A stretch of 64,000 nt of DNA, taken from NCBI RefSeq assembly GCF_009833125.1, contig NZ_QRCC01000017.1, forward strand, positions 26,565 through 90,564, written 5' to 3'. This stretch comes from Nitrosomonas sp. HPC101. GTDB taxonomy: Bacteria; Pseudomonadota; Gammaproteobacteria; Burkholderiales; Nitrosomonadaceae. The position numbers were made by a program, and so were the translations under genes. Positions within the stretch are counted from its first letter, which is position 1; every line of letters begins with the position of its first letter. Below the pieces are notes generated by a model that was given only the letters and a program-made list of their open reading frames with translations, made no database searches and had not been told where the DNA came from. This document shows positions 36,236 through 47,457 of the stretch, piece by piece.

Positions 36236-38638
36236 GTGAAAATAATTGATCTCAGATCAAAAGGTGTTTCTCTTGACGTTTTATCCAAAACATTTTTGAT
36301 TGTCACTCTTGTATCTGCCTGGGTGGTTCAGGCCGCTGGTTTGGGAAAGTTGACCGTGAGCTCATATCTTGGACAGCCTCTCAATGCAGAAATAGCACTG
36401 GAATCTGTAGCAAATAAAGAAATTGATTCGCTGTCTGCCCGACTGGCTTCACCTGAAGCTTTTCAAAAGGCAGGTGTCAATCTGGTCCCCTATCACGCGA
36501 CATTGTCTGTGTCTGTGGAAAAACGAACAGATGGACGTCCCTATATCCGTATCCGTTCGCCACAAGCGATCAATGAACCTTTCCTCAACTTACTCGTTGA
36601 GCTTAACTCTTCATCGGGGCATCTGTTGCGTGAATATAACGTACTGCTCGATCCTGCTGAAGCACAAAAAACAGCGACAACTGCGCCGGCGGTACCGCTG
36701 CTGGGCAAGGATAAAACAGAAAATCCTGCGATGTCGGTGTCTGTAGCACCCCAATTATCTGCTGAAACTGAAAAAGAACTTCCAGCGAAACTTTCCGTTC
36801 AGGCGGGTGGTATATATGGCCCGGTTATTCGGGGGGATACTTTGAGCAGGATTGCGCGACAAATCTCGTCTGACAGCGTTAATCTCAACCAGATGCTGGT
36901 TGCGTTGTACCGTGCCAATCGTGATGCTTTTCTTGAAAGAAATATGAATTTGCTTAAGGTAGGCGTCATTCTGCGTATTCCTGATGAAGGTGAAGTTTCG
37001 TCTGTCACTATTAAGGAAGCTGCTCGTGAAGTGGCTGTGCAGAAAGAGGATTGGAATAATTATCGGCAGAGGATTGCAGAGTTGGCTACTGATACTTCTG
37101 AGAAATCCGGGCTGAAACAATCTCAAGCAGGGAAGATTACAACGATTTTCGAAGTACCTTCTATCGAAGGATCAGGCAAGCCCGAAGAGGTTCTGATTCT
37201 TTCAAAGGGGGAATTGCTTGGCGATAACCGTCCGTCTGTCGAGAGGGCTGAAGACAGGATTGCCCAGAATTACTTGTACATGATGGAAGAGGATGCGATT
37301 GCGAAAGAACGTGCTTTGCAGGAAGCAAATGAGCGCGTGGCCATTTTGGAGCAGAATGTTGCAAAATTACAGCGTTTGCTTGAATTAAAAGGTTCGACTT
37401 CTGAAGGAAAAGCCGGAATTGAACCGGATCATGCGCAACCTATACCCAGCTTGCAAGCAATTTCGATTCCAGGCAATCAACAGGCCGGTGTTGCCGCTGT
37501 AGAGGGGTCGACTGGAGCTCTTGGGCCTGGTGTTGCAATCCCGGAAAATCCCACCTCTCCGATTACTATTCCAACCCAGCCGGTTAAGCCGATTTCATTG
37601 CCTGAATTACTTCAGCCCGCCAGTTCTGAATCTGATGATGAACCTGCTTGGATGGGTACGCTGCTGCAACTTACAGATGGAAATAGCATATGGATTGCCG
37701 CAGGACTGGGAGCATTGCTGGCGACTGCATTGGGTGTATCTGTAATTCGTCGTAAAAAAGCATTGTCCGATGATTCGGATTTTTCTGACATATATGATTA
37801 CACTGAGAAAGATGATGAACCTGTACCCGCAACACTGACTGAGATCACATCTATTGATGCAGATAGCATGAAAAAGCTGGATGAAGAACTGATTCAGCGT
37901 ACTGCCGGTACATCAGAATCAAGTGATTCCGGTTTTACTGATACTGCTGACAATCGTACTACTGACGTCGACCCTGGCTTGTTTTTCGGGAGTAAACAGG
38001 ATGAAAAGGCAATTGAACCTCTCTTTTTCACCAGGAGTTCTGTCAGTCGAACGGATGCAAAAGATAGTTCGATATTTGGTGAATCAAATGGGCTGGATCA
38101 TACAACAAAACCTAATCATCCTGGATACCAGAAGGAAACTTTCACCAACGACACTGAAGAAGCGATTGAGCGCGCGGAAAGGGATACAGGTGAACAATGG
38201 ATTTTTACGGCCGACAATGATGATCTTGGAAAAAAATCCGATGAGGTGCAGGTACAAGGTGATATTGAAGCGCATGCATTCGCTCATGATGAGGAACATC
38301 AAATTGATTTTGATCTGAAATTACCTGAAAAAACAGAGTCAAGCCAGGAACCTCGTACAACGAATGAATTGTATGGACTGAGCTCCAGTCTGGCAAATAT
38401 TGATCTTGATCTTGGAGATAAATCAGGTACAGAGTCACAAGCCGTGCATGAAAATCCTGAAACTGATATAGATATAAATATGCAATGGCGGGAAGTCGCG
38501 ACCAAGCTTGATCTGGCCAGAGCTTATCTCGAAATGGATGATCATGAAGGTGCCAGAGACATTCTTGAAGAAGTGTTGCGTGAAGGTGATGATGAACAAC
38601 AATCTGCAGCCAGTTCCATGCTGGATGAAATTGGATAA
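36236..38638 (+). CDS. fimV: FimV-like pilus/polar landmark protein
   Basis: 800 aa from GTG at 36236 with AAGGA seven bases upstream. Signal or anchor at residues 18-38, the FimV N-terminal domain (LGKLTVSSYLGQPLNAEIAL), then a LysM-type peptidoglycan-binding region at about 195-252 (GPVIRGDTLSRIARQI). A coiled coil lies near 350-385, followed by a single membrane helix at about 481-500 (WIAAGLGALLATALGVSVI). A long acidic low-complexity cytoplasmic part ends in the C-terminal FimV TPR-like motif (KLDLARAYLEMDDHEGARDILEEVL). In Pseudomonas FimV organises type IV pili and activates adenylate cyclase. The pilJ-chpA genes in this window suggest the same pilus context. Confidence 0.9.
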   Translation: MKIIDLRSKGVSLDVLSKTFLIVTLVSAWVVQAAGLGKLTVSSYLGQPLNAEIALESVANKEIDSLSARLASPEAFQKAGVNLVPYHATLSVSVEKRTDGRPYIRIRSPQAINEPFLNLLVELNSSSGHLLREYNVLLDPAEAQKTATTAPAVPLLGKDKTENPAMSVSVAPQLSAETEKELPAKLSVQAGGIYGPVIRGDTLSRIARQISSDSVNLNQMLVALYRANRDAFLERNMNLLKVGVILRIPDEGEVSSVTIKEAAREVAVQKEDWNNYRQRIAELATDTSEKSGLKQSQAGKITTIFEVPSIEGSGKPEEVLILSKGELLGDNRPSVERAEDRIAQNYLYMMEEDAIAKERALQEANERVAILEQNVAKLQRLLELKGSTSEGKAGIEPDHAQPIPSLQAISIPGNQQAGVAAVEGSTGALGPGVAIPENPTSPITIPTQPVKPISLPELLQPASSESDDEPAWMGTLLQLTDGNSIWIAAGLGALLATALGVSVIRRKKALSDDSDFSDIYDYTEKDDEPVPATLTEITSIDADSMKKLDEELIQRTAGTSESSDSGFTDTADNRTTDVDPGLFFGSKQDEKAIEPLFFTRSSVSRTDAKDSSIFGESNGLDHTTKPNHPGYQKETFTNDTEEAIERAERDTGEQWIFTADNDDLGKKSDEVQVQGDIEAHAFAHDEEHQIDFDLKLPEKTESSQEPRTTNELYGLSSSLANIDLDLGDKSGTESQAVHENPETDIDINMQWREVATKLDLARAYLEMDDHEGARDILEEVLREGDDEQQSAASSMLDEIG

Positions 38639-38750
38639 TTACAAAATATCGTGATCTTGCAGTTGTGATTTTGTTGTATCACCAGTTTTATATTTCCGTG
38701 TTTATTGCAAAGTTACTTGCGAGGGATCAAGTATTTCTTGATAGAGATCT

Positions 38751-39584
38751 GTGAAGATCGTCCTGATGCTGGAATATGATGGCCGCGATTATTGCGGCTG
38801 GCAAAAGCAACCCGATCGCATCTCTATTCAATCCCAATTGGAAAGCGCTTTGTCGCGCGTAGCAAATAGCCGAATACAAGTTGTTGCGGCAGGGCGAACA
38901 GATGCAGGTGTACATGCACTGTACCAGATTGTGCATTTTGAAACGCGTGTTACGCGACCTATAACAGCATGGGTAAGAGGGACTAACGCACTGTTGCCTG
39001 ATGATATTTCGGTGTTGTGGGCTTCAGAAATTGATGATGATTTTCATGCCCGGTTCAGTGCAATCGAACGCACCTATTTGTACTATCTGCTGAGTCGACC
39101 TGCTCGCCCTGGAATTTTCCATGGGAAGATAGGGTGGACTCACTATGTGCTTGATCTTGAAAAAATGCAGGTGGCCGCAAAATTCCTGCTCGGTGAGCAT
39201 GATTTTAGTGCATTTCGTTCAGCAGAGTGTCAGGCAAGGAGTGCTGTACGAAAACTCATCAGGCTGAATATCAGCCAAAATAAGCAAATTTTTGTTTTTG
39301 AATTTTGCGCCAATGCATTTTTGCATCATATGGTTCGAAATATTCTCGGGGGACTGATTTATATTGGTCAGGGAAAGCACCCTCCCGAATGGATACACAT
39401 GCTTCTGGCGCAGCGGGATCGTACCCTTGCTGCGCCAACATTTGCACCTGACGGGTTGTATCTGTCTGGTGTCCGATACGATTCCCAATGGAACTTGCCT
39501 GCTTTTAGCGTAATCCGGCCAGAGAACGTTATAGAAATAGTGACGGGCTTTAAATATTCAGAAAATCAGGTCAATCTGCGTTAA
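38751..39584 (+). CDS. truA: tRNA pseudouridine synthase A
   Basis: 277 aa from GTG at 38751. The catalytic aspartate is D51 in AAGRTDAGVHA, and the N-terminal LEYDGRDYCGWQKQ and the late FLHHMVRNILGGL are typical. It converts U38-40 of tRNA anticodon stems to pseudouridine. Located between fimV and trpF, as in many gamma/betaproteobacteria, and followed after ten bases by trpF. Confidence 0.95.
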   Translation: MKIVLMLEYDGRDYCGWQKQPDRISIQSQLESALSRVANSRIQVVAAGRTDAGVHALYQIVHFETRVTRPITAWVRGTNALLPDDISVLWASEIDDDFHARFSAIERTYLYYLLSRPARPGIFHGKIGWTHYVLDLEKMQVAAKFLLGEHDFSAFRSAECQARSAVRKLIRLNISQNKQIFVFEFCANAFLHHMVRNILGGLIYIGQGKHPPEWIHMLLAQRDRTLAAPTFAPDGLYLSGVRYDSQWNLPAFSVIRPENVIEIVTGFKYSENQVNLR

Positions 39585-39594
39585 AGGAGACTGG

Positions 39595-40221
39595 ATGCGC
39601 ATCCGTGTAAAAATATGCGGTATTACCCGTTTGGAAGATGCGATGACGGCTGTGCATCATGGAGTGGATGCTGTCGGCTTTATTTTATGGTCTAAGAGCG
39701 AACGATATATCTCGCCGGAGGAAGTTGGCCAGATTGTGAGGTACCTGCCTCCATTTGTGCAGGCTGTAGGGGTGTTTGTGAACCCTGACAAATCCTGGGT
39801 AGAGGTAGCCAGTGTGGCGGCTGGGTTTGATCTTTTGCAATTTCATGGTGATGAATCTCCGGATTTTTGTAGTCAGTTTCACTTGCCGTACATCAAAGCT
39901 GTTCGTGTCCGGAGCGGATTGGATTTGCTACAATACGCGCAGTGTTATGAAGGCTCCAAAGGATTGCTGCTGGATACTTATACAGAGGAAAAACCAGGTG
40001 GGACAGGCCATATTTTTGACTGGAAGCTGATTCCATCGGAGTTGTCGTTACCCTGGATACTCTCTGGCGGTCTTCATTCAGACAATATTGTCAATGCAAT
40101 TAAACAGACCCATCCATTGGCGGTTGATGTTTCAAGCGGTGTTGAAGCCGCCAAGGGCATAAAGGATGCGAACAAAATTTCTGCTTTCATGCAAGGAGTG
40201 AGATCTTGTGAAAATATATGA
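39595..40221 (+). CDS. trpF: Phosphoribosylanthranilate isomerase
   Basis: 208 aa TIM-barrel enzyme of tryptophan synthesis. The catalytic cysteine is in KICGITR near residue 7, and the general acid aspartate is in AVDVSSGVE near residue 180. It is a stand-alone TrpF, not fused to TrpC. Its 3' end overlaps the trpB start by 14 bases. Confidence 0.94.
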   Translation: MRIRVKICGITRLEDAMTAVHHGVDAVGFILWSKSERYISPEEVGQIVRYLPPFVQAVGVFVNPDKSWVEVASVAAGFDLLQFHGDESPDFCSQFHLPYIKAVRVRSGLDLLQYAQCYEGSKGLLLDTYTEEKPGGTGHIFDWKLIPSELSLPWILSGGLHSDNIVNAIKQTHPLAVDVSSGVEAAKGIKDANKISAFMQGVRSCENI

Positions 40222-41407
40222 TCTTCCCGATAAATGTGGCCATTTTGGCCCATATGGCGGTACATTTGTGGCTGAAACTCTGATTTCAGCCTTGGATGAG
40301 CTGCGCAGGCAATACGAATACTATCGTGGTGATGCCGAGTTTCAAACGGAATTCTTTCGTGAGCTTAAACATTATGTTGGCCGTCCCAGTCCTATTTATC
40401 ACGCCAGGCGCTGGTCAGATCATCTGGGAGGGGCACAAATCCTGCTGAAGCGTGAGGATCTTAACCATACGGGTGCACATAAAATTAACAACACAGTTGG
40501 CCAGGCACTGCTTGCAAGGCGTATGGAGAAGAGCCGTATCATTGCTGAAACAGGTGCCGGTCAACATGGGGTAGCCAGTGCCACTGTAGCTGCCCGCTAT
40601 GGCATGGAATGCGTTGTTTACATGGGATCTGAAGACGTCAGGCGCCAGGCAACCAATGTTTACCGCATGAAGTTGCTCGGGGCCACCGTCATACCGGTTG
40701 ATTCAGGTTCGCGCACACTGAAAGATGCATTGAATGAGGCTATGCGTGACTGGGTAACCAATGTTGGCAACACTTACTACATCATTGGTACTGTTGCGGG
40801 ACCACATCCTTATCCGATGATGGTCAGGGATTTCCAGGCGGTAATCGGAAATGAAGCCAAGCAACAAATGCAGGAAGAATATGGCAGACAACCGGATGCG
40901 CTGATTGCGTGTGTAGGAGGTGGTTCAAATGCCATTGGCCTGTTTTATCCTTATATTGGCGAAGAAAATGTCCGGATGATCGGTGTGGAAGCTGCAGGCA
41001 AGGGGGTTGATACGCAAAAGCATGCTGCTACCCTGGTAACTGGCCGGCCAGGTGTTCTACATGGCAATCGTACCTATCTGATTCAGGATGAAAATGGTCA
41101 GATCATTGAAACCCATTCAATTTCCGCCGGCCTGGACTATCCGGGAGTAGGTCCAGAGCATGCGTGGCTTAAGGATTGTGGTCGTGCCGAATATGTCGCT
41201 GCAACGGATGATGAAGCATTGGCTGCATTTCATGCCTTGTGTCGATTTGAAGGAATTATGCCGGCTTTGGAATCCAGTCACGCTTTAGCTTATGCGGCCA
41301 AGCTTGCACCAACACTGAGAAAAGACCAGCTGCTCCTGGTGAATTTGTCGGGTCGCGGGGATAAAGATATGGCAACGGTCGCACAGCAATCAGGTATTTC
41401 GCTTTAA
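40208..41407 (+). CDS. trpB: Tryptophan synthase beta chain
   Basis: 399 aa PLP enzyme joining indole and serine. The PLP lysine is K92 in [10 protein letters not shown], and the phosphate-binding [10 protein letters not shown] is near residue 237. The start is GTG at 40208 ([18 protein letters not shown]), inside the last codons of trpF, which implies coupled translation. The indole channel partner trpA follows after a 55-bp gap. Confidence 0.96.
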   Translation: MKIYDLPDKCGHFGPYGGTFVAETLISALDELRRQYEYYRGDAEFQTEFFRELKHYVGRPSPIYHARRWSDHLGGAQILLKREDLNHTGAHKINNTVGQALLARRMEKSRIIAETGAGQHGVASATVAARYGMECVVYMGSEDVRRQATNVYRMKLLGATVIPVDSGSRTLKDALNEAMRDWVTNVGNTYYIIGTVAGPHPYPMMVRDFQAVIGNEAKQQMQEEYGRQPDALIACVGGGSNAIGLFYPYIGEENVRMIGVEAAGKGVDTQKHAATLVTGRPGVLHGNRTYLIQDENGQIIETHSISAGLDYPGVGPEHAWLKDCGRAEYVAATDDEALAAFHALCRFEGIMPALESSHALAYAAKLAPTLRKDQLLLVNLSGRGDKDMATVAQQSGISL

Positions 41408-41462
41408 CCGGATATCCCTGGTAGATCTCGTTATGTTTTTGATTTTTAGGATCATCAGTTAA

Positions 41463-42296
41463 ATGAATCGTATCGAATCTGTTTTTTCCCGGCTCAAGTC
41501 ACAAGATAAAACTGCACTTATTCCTTTTATCACGGCAGGTGATCCTGATTCGGCTACAACAGTGGCACTGATGCATCAGCTGACACAATCCAAAGTGGAT
41601 CTGATTGAGCTTGGAGTACCTTTTTCTGATCCCATGGCGGATGGGCCAACCATACAGCGTTCCTCGGAGCGTGCACTCAAGCATCATATCAGCTTGAAAG
41701 ATGTATTTGCCATGGTGGCAGAATTCAGAAAAACGGATCAGGACACGCCGGTTGTTCTAATGGGCTATGCCAATCCAATTGAAGCCATGGGGTATGGAAA
41801 CTTTGTGGAAGCAGCGAGTCATTCCGGGGTAGATGGTATTTTGGTAGTTGATTACCCGCCAGAGGAGAGTGCAGAGTGGGTGCGGTGCCTGAATGAAAAA
41901 GAGATTAGCCCGATTTTTCTACTATCACCCACTACATCGGAATCACGTATCAAGCATGTTGCCGAGCTGGCAAAAGGATATGTTTATTATGTTTCTCTGA
42001 AAGGGGTGACAGGCGCTTCACATCTCGATCTGCAAGATGTCAGCAATAAATTATCCCAGCTTCGCGCGCATATCAAGATTCCGATCGGAGTGGGTTTTGG
42101 TATACGGGATGGGCAGACAGCCCGGAGCATCGCTGAACGAGCGGATGCTGTAGTCATAGGGAGTCGTATTGTGGAAGAAATTGAACATTCCCGGGCAGCT
42201 GACCTCCTGGCAAATGTAGGTACCCTGGTGGAATCATTACGGCATGCAATTGATACGAAGTCCGGTCCTTCTTCTGATAAGGAATGTGAGATATGA
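41463..42296 (+). CDS. trpA: Tryptophan synthase alpha chain
   Basis: 277 aa TIM barrel that cleaves indole-3-glycerol phosphate. Both catalytic acids are at the canonical positions, E49 (LIELG) and D60 (DPMADGP), and the phosphate-binding GVGFGI is present. The stop overlaps the accD start by four bases (ATGA). Confidence 0.96.
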   Translation: MNRIESVFSRLKSQDKTALIPFITAGDPDSATTVALMHQLTQSKVDLIELGVPFSDPMADGPTIQRSSERALKHHISLKDVFAMVAEFRKTDQDTPVVLMGYANPIEAMGYGNFVEAASHSGVDGILVVDYPPEESAEWVRCLNEKEISPIFLLSPTTSESRIKHVAELAKGYVYYVSLKGVTGASHLDLQDVSNKLSQLRAHIKIPIGVGFGIRDGQTARSIAERADAVVIGSRIVEEIEHSRAADLLANVGTLVESLRHAIDTKSGPSSDKECEI

Positions 42297-43192
42297 GCTG
42301 GTTTGAAAGCATCATTCCTCCCAAAATCAAGCGCAAGGAAAATGGCGAGAAAAAAGCGGTTCCGGAAGGTTTGTGGAGCAAATGTGTAAATTGTGAAGCC
42401 GTTCTGTATTGCACTGATCTGGCCAAAAACCTGAATGTCTGTCCTAAATGCGATCATCATAATCGTATTTCTGCGCGTGAGCGTCTTGAATTTTTGCTGG
42501 ATGCGCAGGATCGTCATGAACTTGGTATGGATGTCCTTCCGCAGGATCCTTTGAAATTTCGTGACAGCAAGCGATATACGGACAGATTGAGCGATGCGTA
42601 TGCGACTACCAGCGAAACTGATTCACTGGTGGTCATGCGGGGCAGCATCAAATCAGTGCCTGTTATCGCTGCTGTTTTCGAGTTTGGTTTTATGGGTGGA
42701 TCAATGGGGTCCGTGGTTGGCGAGCGCTTTGTGCGTGCTGTAAGGGCTTGCATAACACATCATCTGCCTTTCATTTGCTTTAGTGCAAGTGGAGGCGCCC
42801 GTATGCAGGAGGGTTTGTTCTCGTTAATGCAGATGGCAAAAACCACTGCTGTATTGAAACAGTTAAGCGAGAATAAGTTACCTTTTATCTCTGTATTGAC
42901 AGACCCTACAATGGGAGGAGTATCTGCGAGTTTCGCATTTATTGGTGATATTGTGATTGCTGAACCGGGTGCATTAATCGGTTTTGCCGGCCCGCGTGTT
43001 ATTGAGCAGACTGTGCGCCAGACATTGCCAGCCAGTTTTCAACGTGCGGAATTCCTGCTGGAACATGGTGCCGTTGATTTAATTGTTGATCGTCGCGAGA
43101 TGCGTGATCGGTTGGCCAATTTGTGTATGTTGCTGATGCGCATTCCGGTACCTGTTTCTGTTTCACCATCTGCCTTGTCGGCTGATACCTGA
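42293..43192 (+). CDS. accD: Acetyl-CoA carboxylase carboxyltransferase subunit beta
   Basis: 299 aa. The N-terminal zinc ribbon has C31, C34, C50 and C53 (CVNC...CPKC), with an extra C40. The carboxyltransferase core includes [21 protein letters not shown] and [12 protein letters not shown]. With AccA (not in window) it transfers CO2 from biotin to acetyl-CoA, the committed step of fatty-acid synthesis. Translationally coupled to trpA. Confidence 0.96.
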   Translation: MSWFESIIPPKIKRKENGEKKAVPEGLWSKCVNCEAVLYCTDLAKNLNVCPKCDHHNRISARERLEFLLDAQDRHELGMDVLPQDPLKFRDSKRYTDRLSDAYATTSETDSLVVMRGSIKSVPVIAAVFEFGFMGGSMGSVVGERFVRAVRACITHHLPFICFSASGGARMQEGLFSLMQMAKTTAVLKQLSENKLPFISVLTDPTMGGVSASFAFIGDIVIAEPGALIGFAGPRVIEQTVRQTLPASFQRAEFLLEHGAVDLIVDRREMRDRLANLCMLLMRIPVPVSVSPSALSADT

Positions 43193-43260
43193 CTGCTGTT
43201 TTCTATTTAACAGCTTGCTGGCCTGATTTTTCCTGAATTTACTATTATCTTTTGGTGGTG

Positions 43261-44550
43261 ATGAATATTCAGTCGATGGCGTTGGAGGATTGGCTGCTTT
43301 ATCTTGAAAAGCTCCATCCGAAAGCAATTGATATGGGTTTGGAGCGGGTAAGGAAAGTAAAAGATGTCTTGAGACTGGTGCCTGAATTTCCTGTTATCAC
43401 GGTTGCCGGTACAAATGGCAAAGGCTCGGTTTGTACTATGCTTGAATCAATGTTCGGTTGTGCATCTTATCGGGTAGGCTGTTATACATCACCACATTTA
43501 TTGCATTACAACGAACGAATACGCGTTGATCAGCATGTGGTTACAGATGAAATGTTATGTACCATATTAGCTGAAATTGAATCTGCACGTGAATCCGCAC
43601 AGGTTACGCTGACTTATTTTGAATTTGGTACCTTGGCGGCCATGCTGATATTTATACGAGCGCAAGTAGACGTGGCCATTCTGGAAGCGGGATTAGGTGG
43701 CCGGCTTGATGCAGTTAATGTATTTGACACAGATTGCGCCATACTGACCAGTATTGATCTGGATCACATGGATTATCTTGGATCTACCCGGGAAGCTGTT
43801 GGTCTGGAAAAAATGGGTATCTTCAGACCCAAAAAACCGGCAATCTGTGCTGAGCCGGATATGCCTGTCGATCTTCTTCCCAAAATGCAGGAGACAGGTG
43901 CTATACCATATTGCATTAATGAAAAATTCAGCTACATTCGGGATAATTTGCAATGGCGTTATGAAGGAATACTCGGGCGTTGCTATAATCTGCCATTACC
44001 TGCGCTCAAAGGAAACTACCAGCTGAAAAATGCAAGTGCTGCTCTGGCAGCGCTGGAGGTCATGGAAGAAACACTACCTGTTCCAATGAACGCTATCCGG
44101 CGCGGATTGACAGAAACAACCCTGGCAGGCAGATTTCAGGTAATTTCAGCAAGACCCGCGATTATTCTGGATGTGGCGCATAATCCGGCTGCGGCTCGAG
44201 AACTGTCAACTAATCTGGAAGCTATGCCAGTAAAGGGGTGTACTTATGCGATCGTAGGCATGCTGAAAGACAAGGATATGGCTGGGACACTCCGAGTAGT
44301 GAGAAACAATGTGGATTTCTGGCTGATAGCGGATCTGGATGTGGCAAGAGGTGCAACAGGAGATGAAATGTTGAAGGCACTCAAGATTGCCGGAATTGAA
44401 AATCAGGAGCGCGTGCGTATGTTTCAGAATGTGCAGAGTGCTTATGTTTACGCGCGTGAACATGCCGGGAGTGATGATAGAATATGTGTTTTCGGATCGT
44501 TTCATACCGTCAGCCCGATATTGAAGAGCCATGTTGGGACCGTTTCTTAA
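43261..44550 (+). CDS. folC: Bifunctional folylpolyglutamate/dihydrofolate synthase
   Basis: About 429 aa from ATG at 43261. GTG codons at 43255 and 43258 and a TTG at 43252 directly precede it, so the exact start is uncertain. P-loop GTNGKGSV near residue 52, the Mur-ligase-type LGGRLDAVN, and the C-terminal domain DVAHNPAAARELS. It adds glutamate to dihydropteroate and folates. It belongs functionally with the folate genes at the left end of the window. Confidence 0.93.
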   Translation: MNIQSMALEDWLLYLEKLHPKAIDMGLERVRKVKDVLRLVPEFPVITVAGTNGKGSVCTMLESMFGCASYRVGCYTSPHLLHYNERIRVDQHVVTDEMLCTILAEIESARESAQVTLTYFEFGTLAAMLIFIRAQVDVAILEAGLGGRLDAVNVFDTDCAILTSIDLDHMDYLGSTREAVGLEKMGIFRPKKPAICAEPDMPVDLLPKMQETGAIPYCINEKFSYIRDNLQWRYEGILGRCYNLPLPALKGNYQLKNASAALAALEVMEETLPVPMNAIRRGLTETTLAGRFQVISARPAIILDVAHNPAAARELSTNLEAMPVKGCTYAIVGMLKDKDMAGTLRVVRNNVDFWLIADLDVARGATGDEMLKALKIAGIENQERVRMFQNVQSAYVYAREHAGSDDRICVFGSFHTVSPILKSHVGTVS

Positions 44551-44569
44551 AGGTGGGTAGATATAAAAA

Positions 44570-45232
44570 ATGATCAGAAGTGTCAACGAAGAAGAAATTT
44601 CTCTGAGGAAACGTGCCAGAAAGCGCCTAATCGGTGCGATTTTGCTCGTTATCGTATCAGTAGTCTTTTTGCCGATGATTCTGGATGATGAGCCTCGTCA
44701 GGAACAACAGGAGATTGATATTCAGATACCTTCTGAAGAACTGGCTGCTGAAACCTATCCCTGGACGACTCCGGAAAATGCTCCAGTTGCTGATGAAGCG
44801 GAGATTGTGTCTGATCCGGATAAACCGTTACCTTTCAGCGATTCTGAGTACTCCGAAAGAGTCGAAAGCGGCAAACCAGGTAGTGAAAGCATCGGTGGAA
44901 TACCCATTCCTGCGAAAAAACCATCATTTGTGAAATCCGTATCGACCCCGGCTCCGGCTGTACATGAAAAGGCATCCGCAAGTAGTCGTGTAAAAATACC
45001 GGATGGTGAATTTGTTATTCAGCTGGGAGCATTCTCTGATCTTTCTAAAGCCAGGCAACAACAACAGAGCCTTGTTTCAAACGGGGTAGAAGCCTATACC
45101 GAAACAATCAAGGTTGGCAGTAATGAGATGACGCGTGTGCGAATTGGGCCTTTTCCTACACGTGAAGCTGCTGAAGCAGAGCATGAGCGGTTGAGAAAAA
45201 TTGGTTTGAGCGGTGTCGTTACAACCAGATGA
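44570..45232 (+). CDS. SPOR-domain cell-division protein (DedD-like)
   Basis: 220 aa bitopic membrane protein: short basic cytoplasmic N-terminus, one membrane helix at about residues 21-38 (LIGAILLVIVSVVFLPMIL), a proline- and acid-rich linker, and a C-terminal SPOR domain (about 142-220: FVIQLGAFSDLSKARQQ...VRIGPFPTREAAEAEHERL). SPOR domains bind denuded glycan strands at the septum. The position between folC and cvpA is that of dedD. Four-base overlap with cvpA. Confidence 0.88.
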   Translation: MIRSVNEEEISLRKRARKRLIGAILLVIVSVVFLPMILDDEPRQEQQEIDIQIPSEELAAETYPWTTPENAPVADEAEIVSDPDKPLPFSDSEYSERVESGKPGSESIGGIPIPAKKPSFVKSVSTPAPAVHEKASASSRVKIPDGEFVIQLGAFSDLSKARQQQQSLVSNGVEAYTETIKVGSNEMTRVRIGPFPTREAAEAEHERLRKIGLSGVVTTR

Positions 45233-45723
45233 CGATTTTTGACTATATTGTTATCGGAATCATATCTTTCTCGGCTTTGTTGAGTATCACGCGTGGCCTG
45301 GTACATGAAGTCGTGTCGCTTCTTGCCTGGATAATCGCCTTCTTTGCTGCCAGTCGCTATTCAGTAAATGTAGCTCCCTTGCTATCGGATTGGATCATAG
45401 ATGAATCTATTCGCATGCTGGTCGCTTTTAGTGTGACGTTTTTTGTTGTGCTGCTGATAACGATGCTGGTATCCAGGTTGTTATCCGCTTTGGTGAGGGG
45501 GGTAGGACTGGGTTTGATAGACAGAATGCTGGGTGCGCTGTTCGGAGTAGTTCGCGGATTGGTAATTATATTGTTTTTGATAACAGCGGCCGGTTTTACT
45601 CCGCTTCCGCAACAGCCTTTCTGGCAGCAAGCAGTACTGAGTGAGCCTTTGGAAATAATGGCGGCTGATATTATCCCCTGGTTACCTCAGGACTTCAGGA
45701 ATCTTATTGACTTTGCCAGATAG
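45229..45723 (+). CDS. cvpA: CvpA family membrane protein
   Basis: 164 aa with four predicted membrane helices (about residues 4-20, 26-45, 64-86, 100-122). The conserved TRGLVHEVVSLLAWIIAF and GLIDRMLGALFGVVRGL segments define CvpA, named for colicin V production. In most bacteria it is an envelope protein of unknown function placed before purF, as here. Starts inside the SPOR gene by four bases. Confidence 0.92.
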   Translation: MTIFDYIVIGIISFSALLSITRGLVHEVVSLLAWIIAFFAASRYSVNVAPLLSDWIIDESIRMLVAFSVTFFVVLLITMLVSRLLSALVRGVGLGLIDRMLGALFGVVRGLVIILFLITAAGFTPLPQQPFWQQAVLSEPLEIMAADIIPWLPQDFRNLIDFAR

Positions 45724-45839
45724 TTTGAGTTCACGCTTGACTACAATGGAAGTATCAATCGTGTAATGGATACAGATATCAATTACCAATGCTCATGTGC
45801 TGGATATGGTTTTCCAGTAAAACTGATATAAAACAAAGA

Positions 45840-45857
45840 ATTACTCTTTGGAGTAAT
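45840..45857 (+). terminator. Hairpin between cvpA and purF
   Basis: ATTACTC-TTTG-GAGTAAT, a perfect 7-bp AT-rich stem followed by ATGTTTTATT. It lies about 120 bases after the cvpA stop and 68 before purF. It may attenuate or end read-through into purF. Confidence 0.45.
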
Positions 45858-45924
45858 ATGTTTTATTGCATAATTAAACGCTGACTTCATAAGTTTCTTA
45901 ATCCACTTTTTCAGCGAGTCCGCT

Positions 45925-47442
45925 ATGTGTGGAATTCTCGGTGTGGTAGCACGGTCGCCGGCCAATCAGTTGCTCTATGATGGTTTGTTAATGCTGCAGC
46001 ATCGTGGCCAGGATGCTGCAGGCATTGTTACTGCGCAAGGTAACAGTTTTCATATGCACAAAGGGTTGGGCATGGTGCGAGATGTGTTTCGTACCCGAAA
46101 TATGCGTGCTCTGCCAGGGCATATGGGGATCGGGCATGTTCGTTATCCCACAACAGGATCGTCAAATTCTCCTGCTGAAGCACAACCCTTTTACGTAAAT
46201 TCCCCATTTGGTATTGTGCTGGCGCATAACGGCAACCTGACCAATGCGCATGTACTGAGCCAGGAATTGTTTCTGGCAGACCGCCGTCACGTAAACACGC
46301 ATTCTGATTCGGAAGTATTACTGAATGTACTAGCACATGAATTACAGGAACGTGCGGTAGGTTACCAGCTTGATCCGGCTGAAATTTTCTCGGCTGTTTC
46401 CGGAGTACATGAACGCTGTCAGGGGGCTTACGCAGTTATCGCGATGATTGCCGGCTATGGTTTGCTGGCTTTTCGTGACCCGTACGGAATCAGGCCACTG
46501 GTATTCGGATCCGTGGAAACAGAGGCTGGCACTGAATACATGGTTGCTTCCGAGAGTGTGGCGCTGGATACACTGGGCTTTCGTCTGATCCGGGATGTTG
46601 CACCCGGAGAAGCTATTTTTATTGATGTAGAAGGACATTTTTACAGTCGTTCCTGTGCAGCCCACACCAGTCTAAATCCTTGTATTTTTGAATATGTTTA
46701 TCTGGCTCGCCCTGATTCAATGCTGGATAACATATCGGTTTATGAAACGCGTCTCAATATGGGCGTAAACCTGGCAAATAAAATCAGCACCTCCATGCGA
46801 CATCTGGATATTGACGTCGTAATACCGGTTCCGGAATCCAGCCGCCCAAGTGCTATGCAGCTTGCCAATCGTCTTGGGATCAGTTTCAGGGAAGGATTCG
46901 TCAAGAATCGGTATGTGGGCAGAACTTTTATTATGCCCGGACAGCAGCAACGGCGAAAATCGGTTCGACAGAAACTCAATGCCATCGAGATTGAATTTCG
47001 CGGTAAGAATGTATTACTGGTTGATGATTCCATTGTGCGGGGCACTACCAGCCGGGAGATTGTTCAAATGGCACGTGAAGCAGGAGCACTTAAAATTTAC
47101 TTTGCTTCGGCAGCGCCACCAGTACGTTTTCCGAATGTATACGGTATTGATATGCCAACCCGTCAGGAGTTGATTGCAACGAATCGTACTGATGAGGAAA
47201 TATGTCGTGAAATTGGTGCAGATTATCTGGTTTATCAAAATCTGGATGCACTCAAGCAAGCGGTTGCCCAGGTCAATCCCCGTATCACAAATTTTGAAAC
47301 CTCCTGTTTTGATGGGCATTACATAACAGGCAGCGTTACTCAGGAATATCTTTGCAGAATTGAATCACAACGTAACAACCTCGGGTTATCACAAGGTGAG
47401 CGCACTACCCAGCTTGATTTAACCCTGCTCCCAATGGATTAA
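45925..47442 (+). CDS. purF: Amidophosphoribosyltransferase
   Basis: 505 aa. After Met removal the N-terminal nucleophile is Cys2 (MCGILGVV), so there is no propeptide. Glutaminase domain about 2-235, PRTase domain about 260-460 with the PRPP loop [14 protein letters not shown]. It catalyses the first committed step of purine synthesis, making phosphoribosylamine. Follows cvpA as in most proteobacteria. Confidence 0.96.
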   Translation: MCGILGVVARSPANQLLYDGLLMLQHRGQDAAGIVTAQGNSFHMHKGLGMVRDVFRTRNMRALPGHMGIGHVRYPTTGSSNSPAEAQPFYVNSPFGIVLAHNGNLTNAHVLSQELFLADRRHVNTHSDSEVLLNVLAHELQERAVGYQLDPAEIFSAVSGVHERCQGAYAVIAMIAGYGLLAFRDPYGIRPLVFGSVETEAGTEYMVASESVALDTLGFRLIRDVAPGEAIFIDVEGHFYSRSCAAHTSLNPCIFEYVYLARPDSMLDNISVYETRLNMGVNLANKISTSMRHLDIDVVIPVPESSRPSAMQLANRLGISFREGFVKNRYVGRTFIMPGQQQRRKSVRQKLNAIEIEFRGKNVLLVDDSIVRGTTSREIVQMAREAGALKIYFASAAPPVRFPNVYGIDMPTRQELIATNRTDEEICREIGADYLVYQNLDALKQAVAQVNPRITNFETSCFDGHYITGSVTQEYLCRIESQRNNLGLSQGERTTQLDLTLLPMD

Positions 47443-47457
47443 CCCTATAAAATAATC